Source: Ciona savignyi (taxonomy: Eukaryota > Chordata > Ascidiacea > Phlebobranchia > Cionidae). Taken from it: a stretch of 64,000 nucleotides of DNA. Shown one piece after another: positions 45,821 to 57,643 of the stretch. The notes beneath the pieces are model-generated. The model was not told the origin of the DNA. It saw nothing but the letters and a program-made list of their open reading frames with translations, and did no database searches. Made by a program: the position numbers and the translations under genes. The stretch covers positions 192,431-256,430 of the forward strand of contig CH003003.1 in NCBI GenBank assembly GCA_000149265.1, written 5' to 3'. The stretch's first letter is position 1. Every line of letters starts with the position of its first letter.

Positions 45821-48800
45821 ATGGATATTTCTTTGGACCAAGCGCTTGATCAAAGGTAAATATCATTAAGATGCCTTAACGAAGACTTAGTAATATAGTT
45901 TTATGTCAATTAGCTTCGATGTCTAAATACTACTTTAAATAGCCTTTAAACATTTCACATCCTACAATGATAAGTATTTCACCATTAACCTACTTTTTAG
46001 CTTAACTTACACTATGTTATAGACAAGATCATAACATTATTTATAAATCCGCACAGCATGATTAAGCAAAGGTTTTTAGCTGAAAACTTATTGCATTGAA
46101 TCAAAGATCTACTGGATTAGTTGATTATATCCCCGAACAATGCTAAACGGGACACCCCACAGTTTAGCTTACTAGTATTGGGTTAATTTTGCCATTCAGC
46201 AAAAGGGTTGGGGTATCGAAAGTGGTCTCTAGCTGGTTACTTGTGTCCTCGGCAAAGCACTTAAAGTAGACATCACCTAGGATTATTGAGCTTTACTAAG
46301 ATTAAAAGAATGTCATGATGTACAATACACTGCAATAGTTCTGATAAAACGGCAGAGGGATTTAGATCTAACGATTGCATTTGTATAATCCAACATGATC
46401 CTTTAACCTTAACAGGAAATTAATTAATTGGTTAAACTTTAAAACTAAAACAGTAGGAATATCACAATCATGTAACCTAAAACACAATGTAATTAGTACA
46501 GTAGCCCATTGCTGTGCACATTGTTCAGGCAATAGCTTTGTAATAACTTTTCCCTTTCAGATAAATCACAAATATATTTTAATGTATAAAAGATATTTGA
46601 TCCACATTAATCATGCATTTACCCAAAACCCGGGGTGACGATTAGGGATGTCCATATTAAATTAGTCTTGATTCTATAATTATTCTTGAATCAATAATTT
46701 CGAAATCTAAGATTTTGAACCATTATGATACAGAGCAAAACTTTTATTACTTATTTGATTTAGAAACATAAAATTGCATATATATTTTTTTAAATATTAA
46801 AATTTAAATTATAATCGTCATCAATTTTCCATCTGCCTTACAAATCGTTGCCTATGCTCTTGGGTAGACAGTTGCTATAGTGTTCATACTGAGTAAGAGT
46901 ACCAGGTAATTAAAAACAATGTTGTTTGAGCAGTGATTCATGCTTTTTATAGTTCCTAGAGCACATGGCTAAAAATTTTAAATAAACATTACCTCAATTG
47001 CGTGGAATTTAGGTTGCTTTAGCTATGGTCATGCTGTATTTTAATTAAATAATATTTTAATTTTGATTGTTTTATTTCATTTTATATGCCTGAGGCAATG
47101 TCGATAAGTGTCTTGCCGAGGGACAAAAACAACAGAATAGTGAGCTTGCCGAGATTGAGAATTGGTCTCTCTAACCTTTACATACACAATACATGGTGTT
47201 TTGATTTGTCAATCCTCCTGGGATTTTTTATCATTTTTTTATAGCAACTAAAAATATAGAAAACTTGTAACATCTGTATTGTATGTTCACTTCGTTTGAT
47301 CTTGTTTGAGCGACGTTTATTATTTGCCCCTCATGATAGACCTGGCATTCTAAAACATTTCAAGGTTGTTGTGAAGTCACGAACTGGCCTTATTTATTTA
47401 CTGCCTTGTTTCATCGTATTTTCCTTTTTGAATGAGTTCTGAGCGGTAGTATTGCTGAAGAAGCTAGTTGAAATTGATTTACTGAATTATACCGATATAT
47501 ACCTGCAACTATAAGCAGTTGAAAACCGCATATTACACCAGGAAGAAAGTGTGCACACTTAAACTATAAAGGACGTTTAGACATTCGCGTTGGAAGATTT
47601 CAATGCTTTTTATTTTAATATTCGGAATTTACTGTCGCTCTGGTGAAAAGGCACCATTGGTTATCCAATAAATTCTACCTAATCCTAACTTATCCTTAAA
47701 CATTATGTGGAGTAAGTTGCTGTAATAAAAAATGTATAATGCATGTTATGACTTTATTTAATACAATCGGAATGTAACAAATTGTAAATAAATTACCATA
47801 ATGGAAAACTACTAAACCCAACAAATTTATATGTTATGTAAATTAATTGTAAAAGAAATTAGTGTTAACAATCATACTTAGGTTTTGAAAATTTTAAGTA
47901 AATTTTCTTTAATTTTTATGACTTTTTTAGCCTAATTTTTATATGAAACTTCAACAAAAATTTTGTTTTTGTACGACAACGCCCAAAATGTTTATTTAAT
48001 TTAATGTCTCAATGGCAGTAGAAATAGTTTTGCTTATTAAGATGTTAGGGTTTTGAATATCATTTACTATTGTTTTCCGCATTGTGTTTATTTCTAAATT
48101 GTTTCAAAAAGTGTTTATGTAACACACAATATTTACTAACCTTACCTACTTTACTGTGTGAATTTTCACAAACTTAAATTACTTGTTTACTCTGCCTTAG
48201 TGACACTTTAATGTTGAATAATGAGCCTACTAATAACTTTTTCAGTGACAAACATCAGGATGGGCTGGATGAAGATTCATCTGAGTTGATGCAAGGTAAT
48301 AGTAGTTCCTCATAATTTCATATTGTTAACCATATTGTCAACCGATCAGAAACTATAACAATGTATAAGAAAGAATATCATGTGGACGATATATATTTAT
48401 ATATGTATGTGTAATGTATAGTCACAATAGTGTGTATAATGTAATATGAAATAATCCAGATGTAAATGTCGGGGTTGTTGCTGATGATTCTGAAGTGGGT
48501 GATGTTCAGGGACAGGATGGTTTGCAAACTTATCAGTTCAGATCTGGTGACAATGGACAGGTGACACCTTCTTCTTATAATTTATTTGACATGTTCATCC
48601 TCATTTTCAATTGTGCAATCGGTATAGGTGACATACAGAGTAGTTCAAGTGGGCAGTGGTGAAGACAACCAACAAGCGACACTGAGCATCGTGACAACGA
48701 ATGGCATTCATAATATGTTAGCACAAGGAGCGGGTGGTCCTGGAAGCCCACAGGTGCATTTTGTGACTGGTTTAGATTAAGCCTCCATAACTAGATCTAA

Positions 48801-50327
48801 AACTGATTTTGCATGCTGAAATAGGTTGCTATAGTGACCAACAGTTTCAATGGTGATGGAGAACCCGCTGGTCAAAGTACGGATGCGGATGGTCAATCAG
48901 CTAAGTTCGCATATTTCTCCCCTAATTCATCTGGAAACAATCAAGAAATTGCCTCTGGATCAGAGAGTCAAGATCCACAAAATGTAACTGGAGGTAAGTG
49001 TGTGGCTGTATTATTCAGAATCTGGTTTTAATTTCGAAAAAATACAGGTCAGTTTTATGTAATGATGTCACCACAAGACATGATACAATCAAATCAGGTC
49101 GGTCGTTCACTTGCACCTCGGAACCACTTTGTTCAGTAAGTTATATTGTTGAGTTGTAATATAAAGTTGTTTGTGAATAAATTGATTTATTTTCATAGAA
49201 AAGTCGATAATTCTAGATCTGGCGGTTTGGTTGTGCGTGATTCTACAAGGAGAGTGCAGCATAATGAGGGTAAGTTTGTTCTGTGCAATATTAAATCACA
49301 CATAGTTTTATACTGTGCTTTGTACAGTTGAACGAAGGAGAAGGGATCGGATAAACAACTGGATTATGAAATTGTCAAAATTAGTTCCTGATTGTCAAGG
49401 TGATAATACTAAGCAGGGACAGGTTAGTGCACGAAAACAATTTAAAATTAGGGTTACCTTGGTGCTAGTACTTACAGAGCTAAAATTAGAAATAGAAAAC
49501 TAAAAAAGCACATGGTTAAAATTTTCATAAAAAATAATTGGGTTCATTAAATTCTTAATGGCAGTGTGCATGGAAAGTTAAGAAAAATTAATCACGTGAA
49601 GGTTGTTGCAACCGTAACATAACACTTGTTATCTATTTAAAAACAAATAACATTTAACATGACATCGATATTCTATTACACTGACAACAAAAATCCACAA
49701 TGTATTACAAAAACTGTCTCAATTGTCCTATCCTATAATTGTACTTATTGAAACAGAGCAAAGGAGGAATTTTGGCGAAAACCTGCGAATATATACTTGA
49801 TTTACAAACAAATAATCAGAGGTATGCCGACCGAATAAAAGGTTATGAGCGACTGCAACTGGATTATGAAGTTTTAAGAGTGCAGGTATTTAACCAGCAT
49901 TTGCTGCTTTTTAAAATTTAACTAATATGCCAATTTAGATGTTTTTCAATATTAAAATTACAGTGGAAACCAAAGGTTTGAATAAGTAGTATTTCAATTC
50001 GATCTAAAATCAAGATCAACAGATTTTTATTACTTGTTGTAAGGTCGAAATACTATATTGTACATTTTCTTTCTAAAATCTTGGACAATTTGATCCCTAA
50101 TTTAATCACTAATAACTGAAAACAAAAATCTACTTTAAAATATAAGTTATATTACTTGTCCATCAAAAGAAATAAAGCTGTTATAGACATTACTTCAAAG
50201 TTTTTTGTTGTAGATGGAAGAAAAGAAACAAGAAAACAACATATTAAGACAAATGCTTCAGTCGCATGGTATTGAAGTAGCAATAACGAGTACATCGAAC
50301 AACAATCAAAACCAGCAGCAACAATAA
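45821..50327 (+). CDS. USF1: Upstream stimulatory factor, bHLH-zip
   Basis: E-box (CACGTG) transcription factor. Exons: 45821-45855, 48246-48295, 48460-48560, 48628-48753, 48825-48993, 49048-49135, 49199-49269, 49328-49422, 49757-49885, 50214-50327; 325 aa, in frame. Conserved pieces: VTYRVVQVGSGE near the N-terminus; the USF-specific region FYVMMSPQDMIQ...SLAPRNH just before the DNA-binding domain; the basic region RRVQHNEVERRRRDRINNWI, with the His-Glu-Arg contacts; helix 2 SKGGILAKTCEYILDLQ; and a leucine zipper ending QMLQSHGIEV, followed by an Asn/Gln-rich tail. A 2.4-kb first intron follows the 11-codon first exon. It may represent the single ancestor of vertebrate USF1 and USF2; the symbol is the nearest name. 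Confidence 0.95.
46140..46440 (+). repeat. Eroded SINE in USF intron 1
   Basis: Order of blocks preserved but degraded: AAAAGGGTTGGGGTATCGAAAGTGGTC, TTGTGTCCTCGGCAAAGCACTT, GTACAATACACTGCAATAG. A further reverse fragment lies at about 47090-47175 (GGCAATGTCGATAAGTGTCTTGCC). Confidence 0.5.
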
Positions 50328-51089
50328 GTAGCGGTGATATTTACCATCACAATGGTGGCTGATGATGCACCATGCACTGCACCAAGGTTTGATGCTTCCC
50401 ACAAACAAGTTTTCAAGAACGTTCAATCCTGAGAAATCTTCACTTTATGGAAAATCAATTTCAGACAATGTTAATTCTGAAAATGATTTCAAGCAGAAGA
50501 AAAATGCAAAGATAGTTAATATGCCATCAAGAACAGTGTAATTTATACGTGTTTGATGAAATCACTGCCACTCTTCCAACTTGGCAAAAGAAATTGCATT
50601 GGTTTATGTTCCTTTTTTTAAAGTATAATCAAGACCATGTCTATACACATTGTGTTGTTCCTTTAAATTAATCATTGATATTAAGTAATACAACTGGACA
50701 TTTTGCGACACATTTCAACACAGCTTTGGTCCATATACATAAAACAGTATAATTGGGTATTAATGAATATTCTTCAATATATTTTAAATCTAGAATTGTG
50801 AATGCTGTTCTTACACATTTCACTTTTAAGGTTTGCCATAGGATTACTGCTAATACAATATTACAAGTTTGTTGAAGTACAAACATTTCACAGGAGCTTT
50901 ACATTTTAATGGCTGACTTTATAAATATTCTACCCAACTCTTTTATTTGTGGGGTATATATTAGTATAAAAAATTGTTTTATTATTAAGAGTAATATGTT
51001 TGCGACGACCTGTTTCTTGCAAAAAAATGTTGATGAATTTTCGCACTGTTAACTGTTTCTAATTTTTGTATTTAATTTATTTTCCCATG

Positions 51090-51190
51090 AAAGGATGGAT
51101 AGGATAGGATATTCATGTTTATCCCTGTGAATGAAAACACGCCAGTGTCCTTAACACGGGTTATGTCAGAAAACCTCGCGCCCATAGTCG
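51090..51190 (-). repeat. SINE tail fragment
   Basis: Only the tail half of the SINE is present (GGATAGGATAGGATATTCATG through CCTCGCGCCCATAGTCGGGTT). It ends about 14 bp before the minisatellite. Confidence 0.65.
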
Positions 51191-51203
51191 GGTTGGTGAC
51201 CAG

Positions 51204-51475
51204 TCAACTGAACCCCTTACAACTGAACCCCTTACAACTGAACCCCTACAACTGAACCCCTTTACAACTAAACCCCTTTTAAGTGAACCCTTTTACAACT
51301 AAACCCCTTTCAAATGAACCCCTTTACAACTGAACCCCTTTCAACTGAACCCCTTTACAACTGAACCCCTTTACAACTGAACCCCTTACAACTGAACCCC
51401 TACAACTGAACCCCTTACAACTGAACCCCTACAACTGAACCCCTTACAACTGAACCCCTCTTCAACTGAACCCTT
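51204..51475. repeat. CAACTGAACCCC minisatellite
   Basis: About 18 head-to-tail units of 14-16 bp, consensus CAACTGAACCCCTTA with length variation in the TTTA spacer and a few variants (AACTAAACCCC, AAATGAACCCC). Confidence 0.95.
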
Positions 51476-53261
51476 GAAAAACTTTAGCCCGATGACGTCG
51501 TCATGTCCCAAATTGAATACTGATAAAGTTTGACGTTTTAAAGTTTGTTTCCATCATCAGTATAAAAGATGTTACGACTCTTTGGGTAAACCACATTTAA
51601 ACGGCAGTATACAAATTATTAAACTTGATTGACAGTTAAAGAAATTTTTGTTTCTTTCGCTGCAGCGTTTACCACCAAACAATTTGAAAATACATGTCAT
51701 ATATATATACCAAAACAAATATGGCGTTAACTGAAAATCCAACAATTAACAAAAAAATAAACTACAGAAAAAAAGGAAGGCACCAAAAAAAACACAAAAG
51801 TTGTCTAGTTTGGTGCCTGATCGCAAAGGGTAAAAATAAAAAGCACCAAAAAATAAAATCAGTAATACGTCATCGCTGTTTAGTGTACACAGAAACCTCG
51901 GTTTAAAGTTAAAAAAATATCGTTATGGTTGGTACTGCAGTCAACTGGCTGTGACACGTTGGCTAATCTAATTTTATTCTGAGAAGCGGTAACAATAGAG
52001 TATCTATGGTTGTTTGTATATTCCTCGGTAATTAGTTGCAAAGACCTGGACTACGTGCCTTTCTGAAGATTCTATTCTCGGTATGAAAATAACACTACAT
52101 GACTCATCTGCAACTGTAAGTTAGTTATAAATTGTGTGTTAGGATAGAATTTTTCGGTTTATTCTTCGGCGTAAGAAAAATTCCAAAAAAATCAATGTAC
52201 CTTGTCAAGCAGCAGATATTTCAATGCGTAGTGTAGTTGCATCCAACCTATTTTGTCTAAAATTATAAAACAACAATAGAAGATGAAAATAGAAACTGAA
52301 AACATTTTACCTGCTGCAGGATTGATTATTAATGTTCACATATCTGTACCAGTTTGCGCACAACTATCCTTCTGCATAATATAACTGCAGTATCACAGCC
52401 CTGTATGACGCTGTTATAAATATTCAGCACTTGTGAAAAGTAAAAAGAATGTATGGCAACATTTGCACATTGTAGATTTGTCGTTTTTTAATTTTTTCTG
52501 CCATTTCCATGCACTATTATATCTATTAAACAATGGCGATAAAATATGTATAAATATTGACACTTAGAATATAAGCGCCGTAGTGTACTAATTTGCTTTG
52601 GTTTCCTCTATTTCTCTGGCATTGATGGGCAAGCAAGATAAGACTGTTACACTTTGTTTTAAAATTTGCATTTATTTCTCTGCATTTGGCATTCTCAGTA
52701 GGCTTCATTATCTTATTAGAATGACCCCGTTTTATCCTCTTTAATAAACCAACAGACAGTGTACAGGGATTCCTCGACTTGTGATCTTGACCATTATACA
52801 TAAATTACTATACATACTCTACTGTAAAGCATTCTACTGTAATAAAATAACGCAAAAAAGTAGAAAAACAGAAAACAATTCCATATTACATTAATAAAAG
52901 CAAACACAGTACCGGTATAGTATTAATAAGATGTTAGAGAATGGGGTGGTAGAAGTAGATGAGGTAGATGGTAGAGGCTCTGTAGTAATAGAATCAGCTG
53001 ACGTCCTTTCAAAACCTTGAAACAGCGTAAGTCGGGACCATTGTAACCCGAGGACCCCTTGTATAATATTTTATCTTTCTTGTTTAGTTTGCTTTGTTTT
53101 TGCCCAATAATTGATATTAATTAGTGGTGAGAATCATTTTGGTTTTTAAACAACCACTTAATTATTGTGCAGTTTGCATTACAATTACATTAATCTAAGG
53201 TTTATAGGTCCTTTAATATAATTTCAAGCTTTATGTTTTACAAACCAAGTATCTACTAACA

Positions 53262-53525
53262 TAGTATAGGATAGGTTGTTCAAGGTTATCACATGGACAA
53301 TCGCCAGATCACCTAGCACTCATCATCGGGTTACTGAAGCTATTGTAGTGTGTTGTGTATGATTTAAACATTTTTTCAATTTAGCAGGACCCATTAATTC
53401 GCTTGGTTCGTGCAATGTTCGTTAAGTGCCTTGCCGAAGACCACAATCGACTAGCTAGCGACCAGTTTCGTACCTGCAACCCTTCAACTGAAAATGCGAC
53501 TCACTAAACCACCGGACTAATCGGT
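53262..53525 (-). repeat. tRNA-derived SINE, diverged
   Basis: Reverse copy with CACATGGACAATCGCCAGATCACC, TGTAGTGTGTTGTGTATGATT, TTAAGTGCCTTGCC and the head CTAAACCACCGGACTAATCGG. Confidence 0.75.
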
Positions 53526-53756
53526 CGAATATATATGCAAAATACCAAATTTATGACTTAAAATAAGATACTATATGTAAGCCCAAAAATCACTAAGAGT
53601 TTATAAACACGTATATATCGATTGCTGTTGTATTCTTTTGATTGTACACCCTCTAAGTCAAGGCCTCCCAAACTGAAAGGTGCCAGGTCGCGCAAAGAAA
53701 TAGTTTACTTGTTAAAACTAAATTTGTTTTGTTTTTTCTAGGATTTGAATAAAACA

Positions 53757-55922
53757 ATGCAGAAATCTGCCTCACAATCAAGCATGGGATATAAAAAGCC
53801 GTACATGGGAAAACCAAGTGTTTTACAGCAGATGTATTTATTCATCAAGTGGAAAACTGGAATATTTGTTTTGATATCTCTTATACTGACTTTATGTTTT
53901 TTTAAATTGTTTTTGTTTTCGTACACAAACCAACAAATATTTGGAACTGCTGTTCTAAATGGAGAAGAAAGGTTTTTTGGGATTATGATTGATGCTGGTA
54001 GCACTGGCTCAAGAGTCCATGTGTATGAATTTAAAAAGCAGTTTGGATCTGCAGCACCCGTTTTGGTTGATGAGTTATTTGAACAGGTGCGTACTGTACA
54101 GTTGCGTGATTTAGTTATTTTTGTAATAAATGTCATAAATATTTTTTTACTGTGTTTCTTATGATTAAAAAGAAAATGTCATTTTTGTATAATTGATTAA
54201 ATTTTAACAGATACAAAATTATTATAAATTATAATGTTCCTTGGGGGGTCAGATTTGTATTACAGCTACTACCATTGTTACAGATAAAGCCAGGTTTGTC
54301 ATCATACTCTGATGATCCAAAGTCGGGCGCCGCCAGCATTCAAAAGTTGCTTGATATAGCAAAACGAAGAATACCTCAGCATAAGTAAGCGTTCAATAAT
54401 TCTAGTTGGACCTTTAATGAAAAGTTAAATGTTTTTTATTTGAAGAGATGAGGAAATAAGAAACTTGTTTTTGAGGGACTTTGTTTTTTCTACTACATTA
54501 TGGCAAACTTTATTGCAATAACAAATATTTAGTGATTTGAACTTTTAAGATAACATGTTTTGAATGATTCTGTAGTTACTGTTCGCTGTTTGGCGGCAAG
54601 ATACGAGACAAAAAAAAATGGTCAAAATTAGGATTCAAAATTACTCTTTTATAGTGTTCTAAAAGTTTGAAATATTATAACTAAGTCCATTTCTAGCGTA
54701 TATGTAAACTTAATTTGAAGCTTTGCATTTTATTTTATACACTTAAATGCAAGTAACACTTGATTCCATTACTAAAGTTATTCAAATTTATAGATGGAAA
54801 AGTACCCCAGTTGCCTTAAAAGCTACTGCCGGATTAAGATTGCTTCCAGAAGAACAATCACAAAGACTAATAGATGAAGTGAAAAATCTCCTTCAACAAT
54901 ACCCTTTTACTCTGCCAGAAAAACCAGTTATGATCATGGAAGGCACAGATGAAGGTATCTTTGGATGGATTACTGTCAATTATCTTCTTGGCAGACTTGG
55001 TGGCTCTGGCGGACAATTTACAGAAGGCGCTATTGATTTAGGAGGTATTTTTATATATTTCTCTGTTCACAGTAGTATTTGATATGCAAAATGTTTCTAA
55101 TAAACTTTTTGATTTTAGGAGGGTCAATGCAGATAACCTTTGCTCCTCACATCAAATCCACCATTGACAATGCCCAATCAGCTGATGTCAAAGATATTTC
55201 TATTTTTGGGAATCAAATTCAGGTTTATGTACATAGTTACCTAGGCCTTGGGTTGATGTCGGCACGAGAAGCAATAATGAACGGGCCCAAACCCCAAGAG
55301 CGCATCACCATCACCACTGCATGCATGCCACAAACATACCATGGTTCATGGAAAAACGGGCAAACAGAGTAAGATTTTTGTGCTTTGTCTCTTCGGAATT
55401 AACTTTTCTCTAATGGATTTATTATGCAGGTATGTAATATCTGGTGCAACAGGAATAGACAACACTCGCTATGAGCTATGTAGAAATTCAGCAAGAACAG
55501 CTGTTAAACAAAAAATTACGAATCCACAGGTATTCTAAATTGTAAATCATGTTTAGTAATGGGTACAGTGTTACAAAACAATGTGCAAATTACAGGTTCT
55601 AGCGGAGATCAAACATCAGCCCTTCTATGTATTCTCATATTTTTTTGACCGAGCAGCGGAGATGAAATTAATAGATGAACACAACGGTGGGGAAATAACC
55701 GTTCAATCATTTGTTGACGCTGCAACAAAGATGTGCACAGATCAGGCATTTACCTCCGACCAGCCTTTCCTTTGCATGGATCTTTGTCTTATTTCTTCAT
55801 TCCTTCAAGATGGCTTTGGGTTTGCTTCTGACAATAAACTTACTCTGAAAAAAACCATAGAAAAAAAAGAAACATCTTGGACATTAGGCGCAACATTCTA
55901 CTTACTTAATGAAACAAAATAA
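53757..55922 (+). CDS. Nucleoside diphosphatase, ENTPD5/6 type
   Basis: Hydrolyses nucleoside diphosphates (GDP/UDP) in the secretory pathway or after secretion. Exons: 53757-54086, 54284-54384, 54794-55044, 55119-55368, 55430-55529, 55596-55922; 452 aa, in frame. One N-terminal membrane segment (TGIFVLISLILTLCFFKLFL) makes it type II; there is no C-terminal span, which separates it from ENTPD1-4, 7 and 8. Apyrase conserved regions: ACR1 DAGSTGSRVHVYEF, ACR2 KATAGLRLLP, ACR3 MEGTDEGIFGWITVNYLLG, ACR4 DLGGGSMQI, and the end TSWTLGATFYLL. LGLGLMSAREAI is typical of ENTPD5/6. A strong acceptor TTTTTTCTAG ends at 53741, 15 bp before the ATG. AATAAA overlaps the stop codon (55918-55923). Confidence 0.92.
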
Positions 55923-55923
55923 A

Positions 55924-57643
55924 TTATTTAAAATTGCTGTTCTTATTTGGTGTAGTTACACTATGTTTTGATCATTATTATCTGGTTTATATTTATGGAG
56001 TATTTTGAAAATAATATATGTATTTTTCACTGTTTTTTGAGTTTATCTTTACAACCTAAAAATGTGCACTTTTCCAAATGCACTTTGTCTTGCTAGGAAA
56101 TGTACCATTTTACAAATTCAGTTTTTTTGTGACAAACAAACCTACAGTTTTAAATGGTTTATCGTTCTGTTATATATTGTGCTTGTTTTTACTCCGATAC
56201 GATAGCCTGGAGCAATATACTGCAGTATATTTAAAGTCTATCTAATTTACAGATTTAATTGTGTGAAAATGTGGAATCGTTCACAAACCAATCAGAATTG
56301 TTATTTAACCGTATTATTTGGGAGTACATGCAAGCGGAAATGTTTATGGTACCCACAACAGTCTGTATTTCCCAGCCGGTTATCTCACTTATCTGTATTA
56401 CAATCGTTATCGTTACAATAGGCATGACCTATTGTAACCTACGGTTGACCGGTAGTAACCTTAGTACAATTTCAGAGATTCTTACTAACGAAACGAAGGA
56501 TGTTTTGGCATGAATTATTATCGACCATATACACAAACTAAAACTTATTACTGTACTATCGTTATGTTTCTTTTATGCTTTCAGCACTATAGTAATTTGG
56601 TCAATTGTTAGAACATACTTTAAGATCTTGACAATCGATATTAACTATACATTCTAGATTGATAAAAAGTATACTGTATCGTACCAAACCCTAACCACTT
56701 GCTTCGTTTATGCATATTATTAGTGAAAATAAGTGTTAAGCTCCAACTTTTGTGGCCATACCAGGGCATAGTTTATTTTTAATATTGGCGAAACTGGATT
56801 TGCGGTCATTTTACTATTTCTTGAATAAATGGAATCGTTTTAGTGCTATATTATGACGTCAACTTAATAAAATATCAGGAATGTATTGTATTGAAGTAAG
56901 TTTCTGCTTGCATGGATAACACGTGTATGCCTGGTTAAAGTGTAAGAAACCGTTGTCACATTCCACGAAAAAAGTGGGAAAGACCAGCAGATGCATCACA
57001 GTTCCTTAAGCCCAACTGAAAAAGGCTGTTGTCGCTCTCATTCGGTACCTCTGTAGATGGATCCATAAGCCTCGCTTTCAACCCGAGGAAAGACATGGCG
57101 CCAAAAAGTATAATTAGAAGTAGCGAGAACTACGTTTGCAGGAGTATATGTGCAGAAGCGTGTTTATGCATAGATTGAAGTTTAAAAACATAAAGCTCTA
57201 TTACCGACAAAAGAATATTATAACAGAACCTTACTGGTTATATGAAATACACCAGGACAAGACAGACCTTTTATTTGAATCAAAGAATTTGTTCTTTAAA
57301 CAAACATCTTTTAGAACATATATTTTATAGTAAAATACAGCACCAATATAAAGCATCAAGTAAAAGTCAGCATATAAGAATGTCGTGAAAGACACAAATA
57401 AACCATAAATTATTAAGTGATTGAGAAGCGAAAAAAATTCCGAGCCGAAACTGCCGTGTTGTTTCAAATGTATAATACCGGCTAACTTCAGAAGCGTTAG
57501 CCCAGCTATCGATTAATAGGTCTGCTTCATTACTAAATTGCACTGTTTCAATGGTCCTGGACTAATATATACTTTACTACAAAATACAGTTGTTCGCTTA
57601 AAATTACCCATATATTTTATATAATATAATTTTCCTGCGAAAA
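55924..57643. other. Intergenic between ENTPD and ABCG
   Basis: No exon recognised. An 11-bp perfect hairpin lies at 56412-56438. A hydrophobic frame at 56259-56513 (+) lacks a recognisable family and overlaps that hairpin. The last few hundred bases should hold the ABCG promoter. Confidence 0.45.
56412..56438. repeat. Perfect 11-bp hairpin
   Basis: GTTACAATAGG and its exact complement CCTATTGTAAC are separated by five bases (CATGA). No run of T or U follows. Its role is unknown. Confidence 0.6.

Larger units (their letters stand above)
50328..53740. other. Intergenic between USF and ENTPD
   Basis: No exon recognised. Contents: the USF 3' UTR, a truncated SINE tail (51090-51190), an 18-unit minisatellite, and a full reverse SINE (53262-53525). 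A Lys-rich frame at 51694-51906 (+) and a frame at 52526-52801 (-) look like chance frames. Confidence 0.5.

Noticed and set aside
51694-51906. Lys-rich 70-aa frame
   Set aside because: Composition follows an A-rich stretch. No domain is visible and it lies in intergenic sequence.
56259-56513. 84-aa hydrophobic frame downstream of ENTPD
   Set aside because: It contains the hairpin at 56412-56438, has no recognisable family, and no splice or start context supports it.
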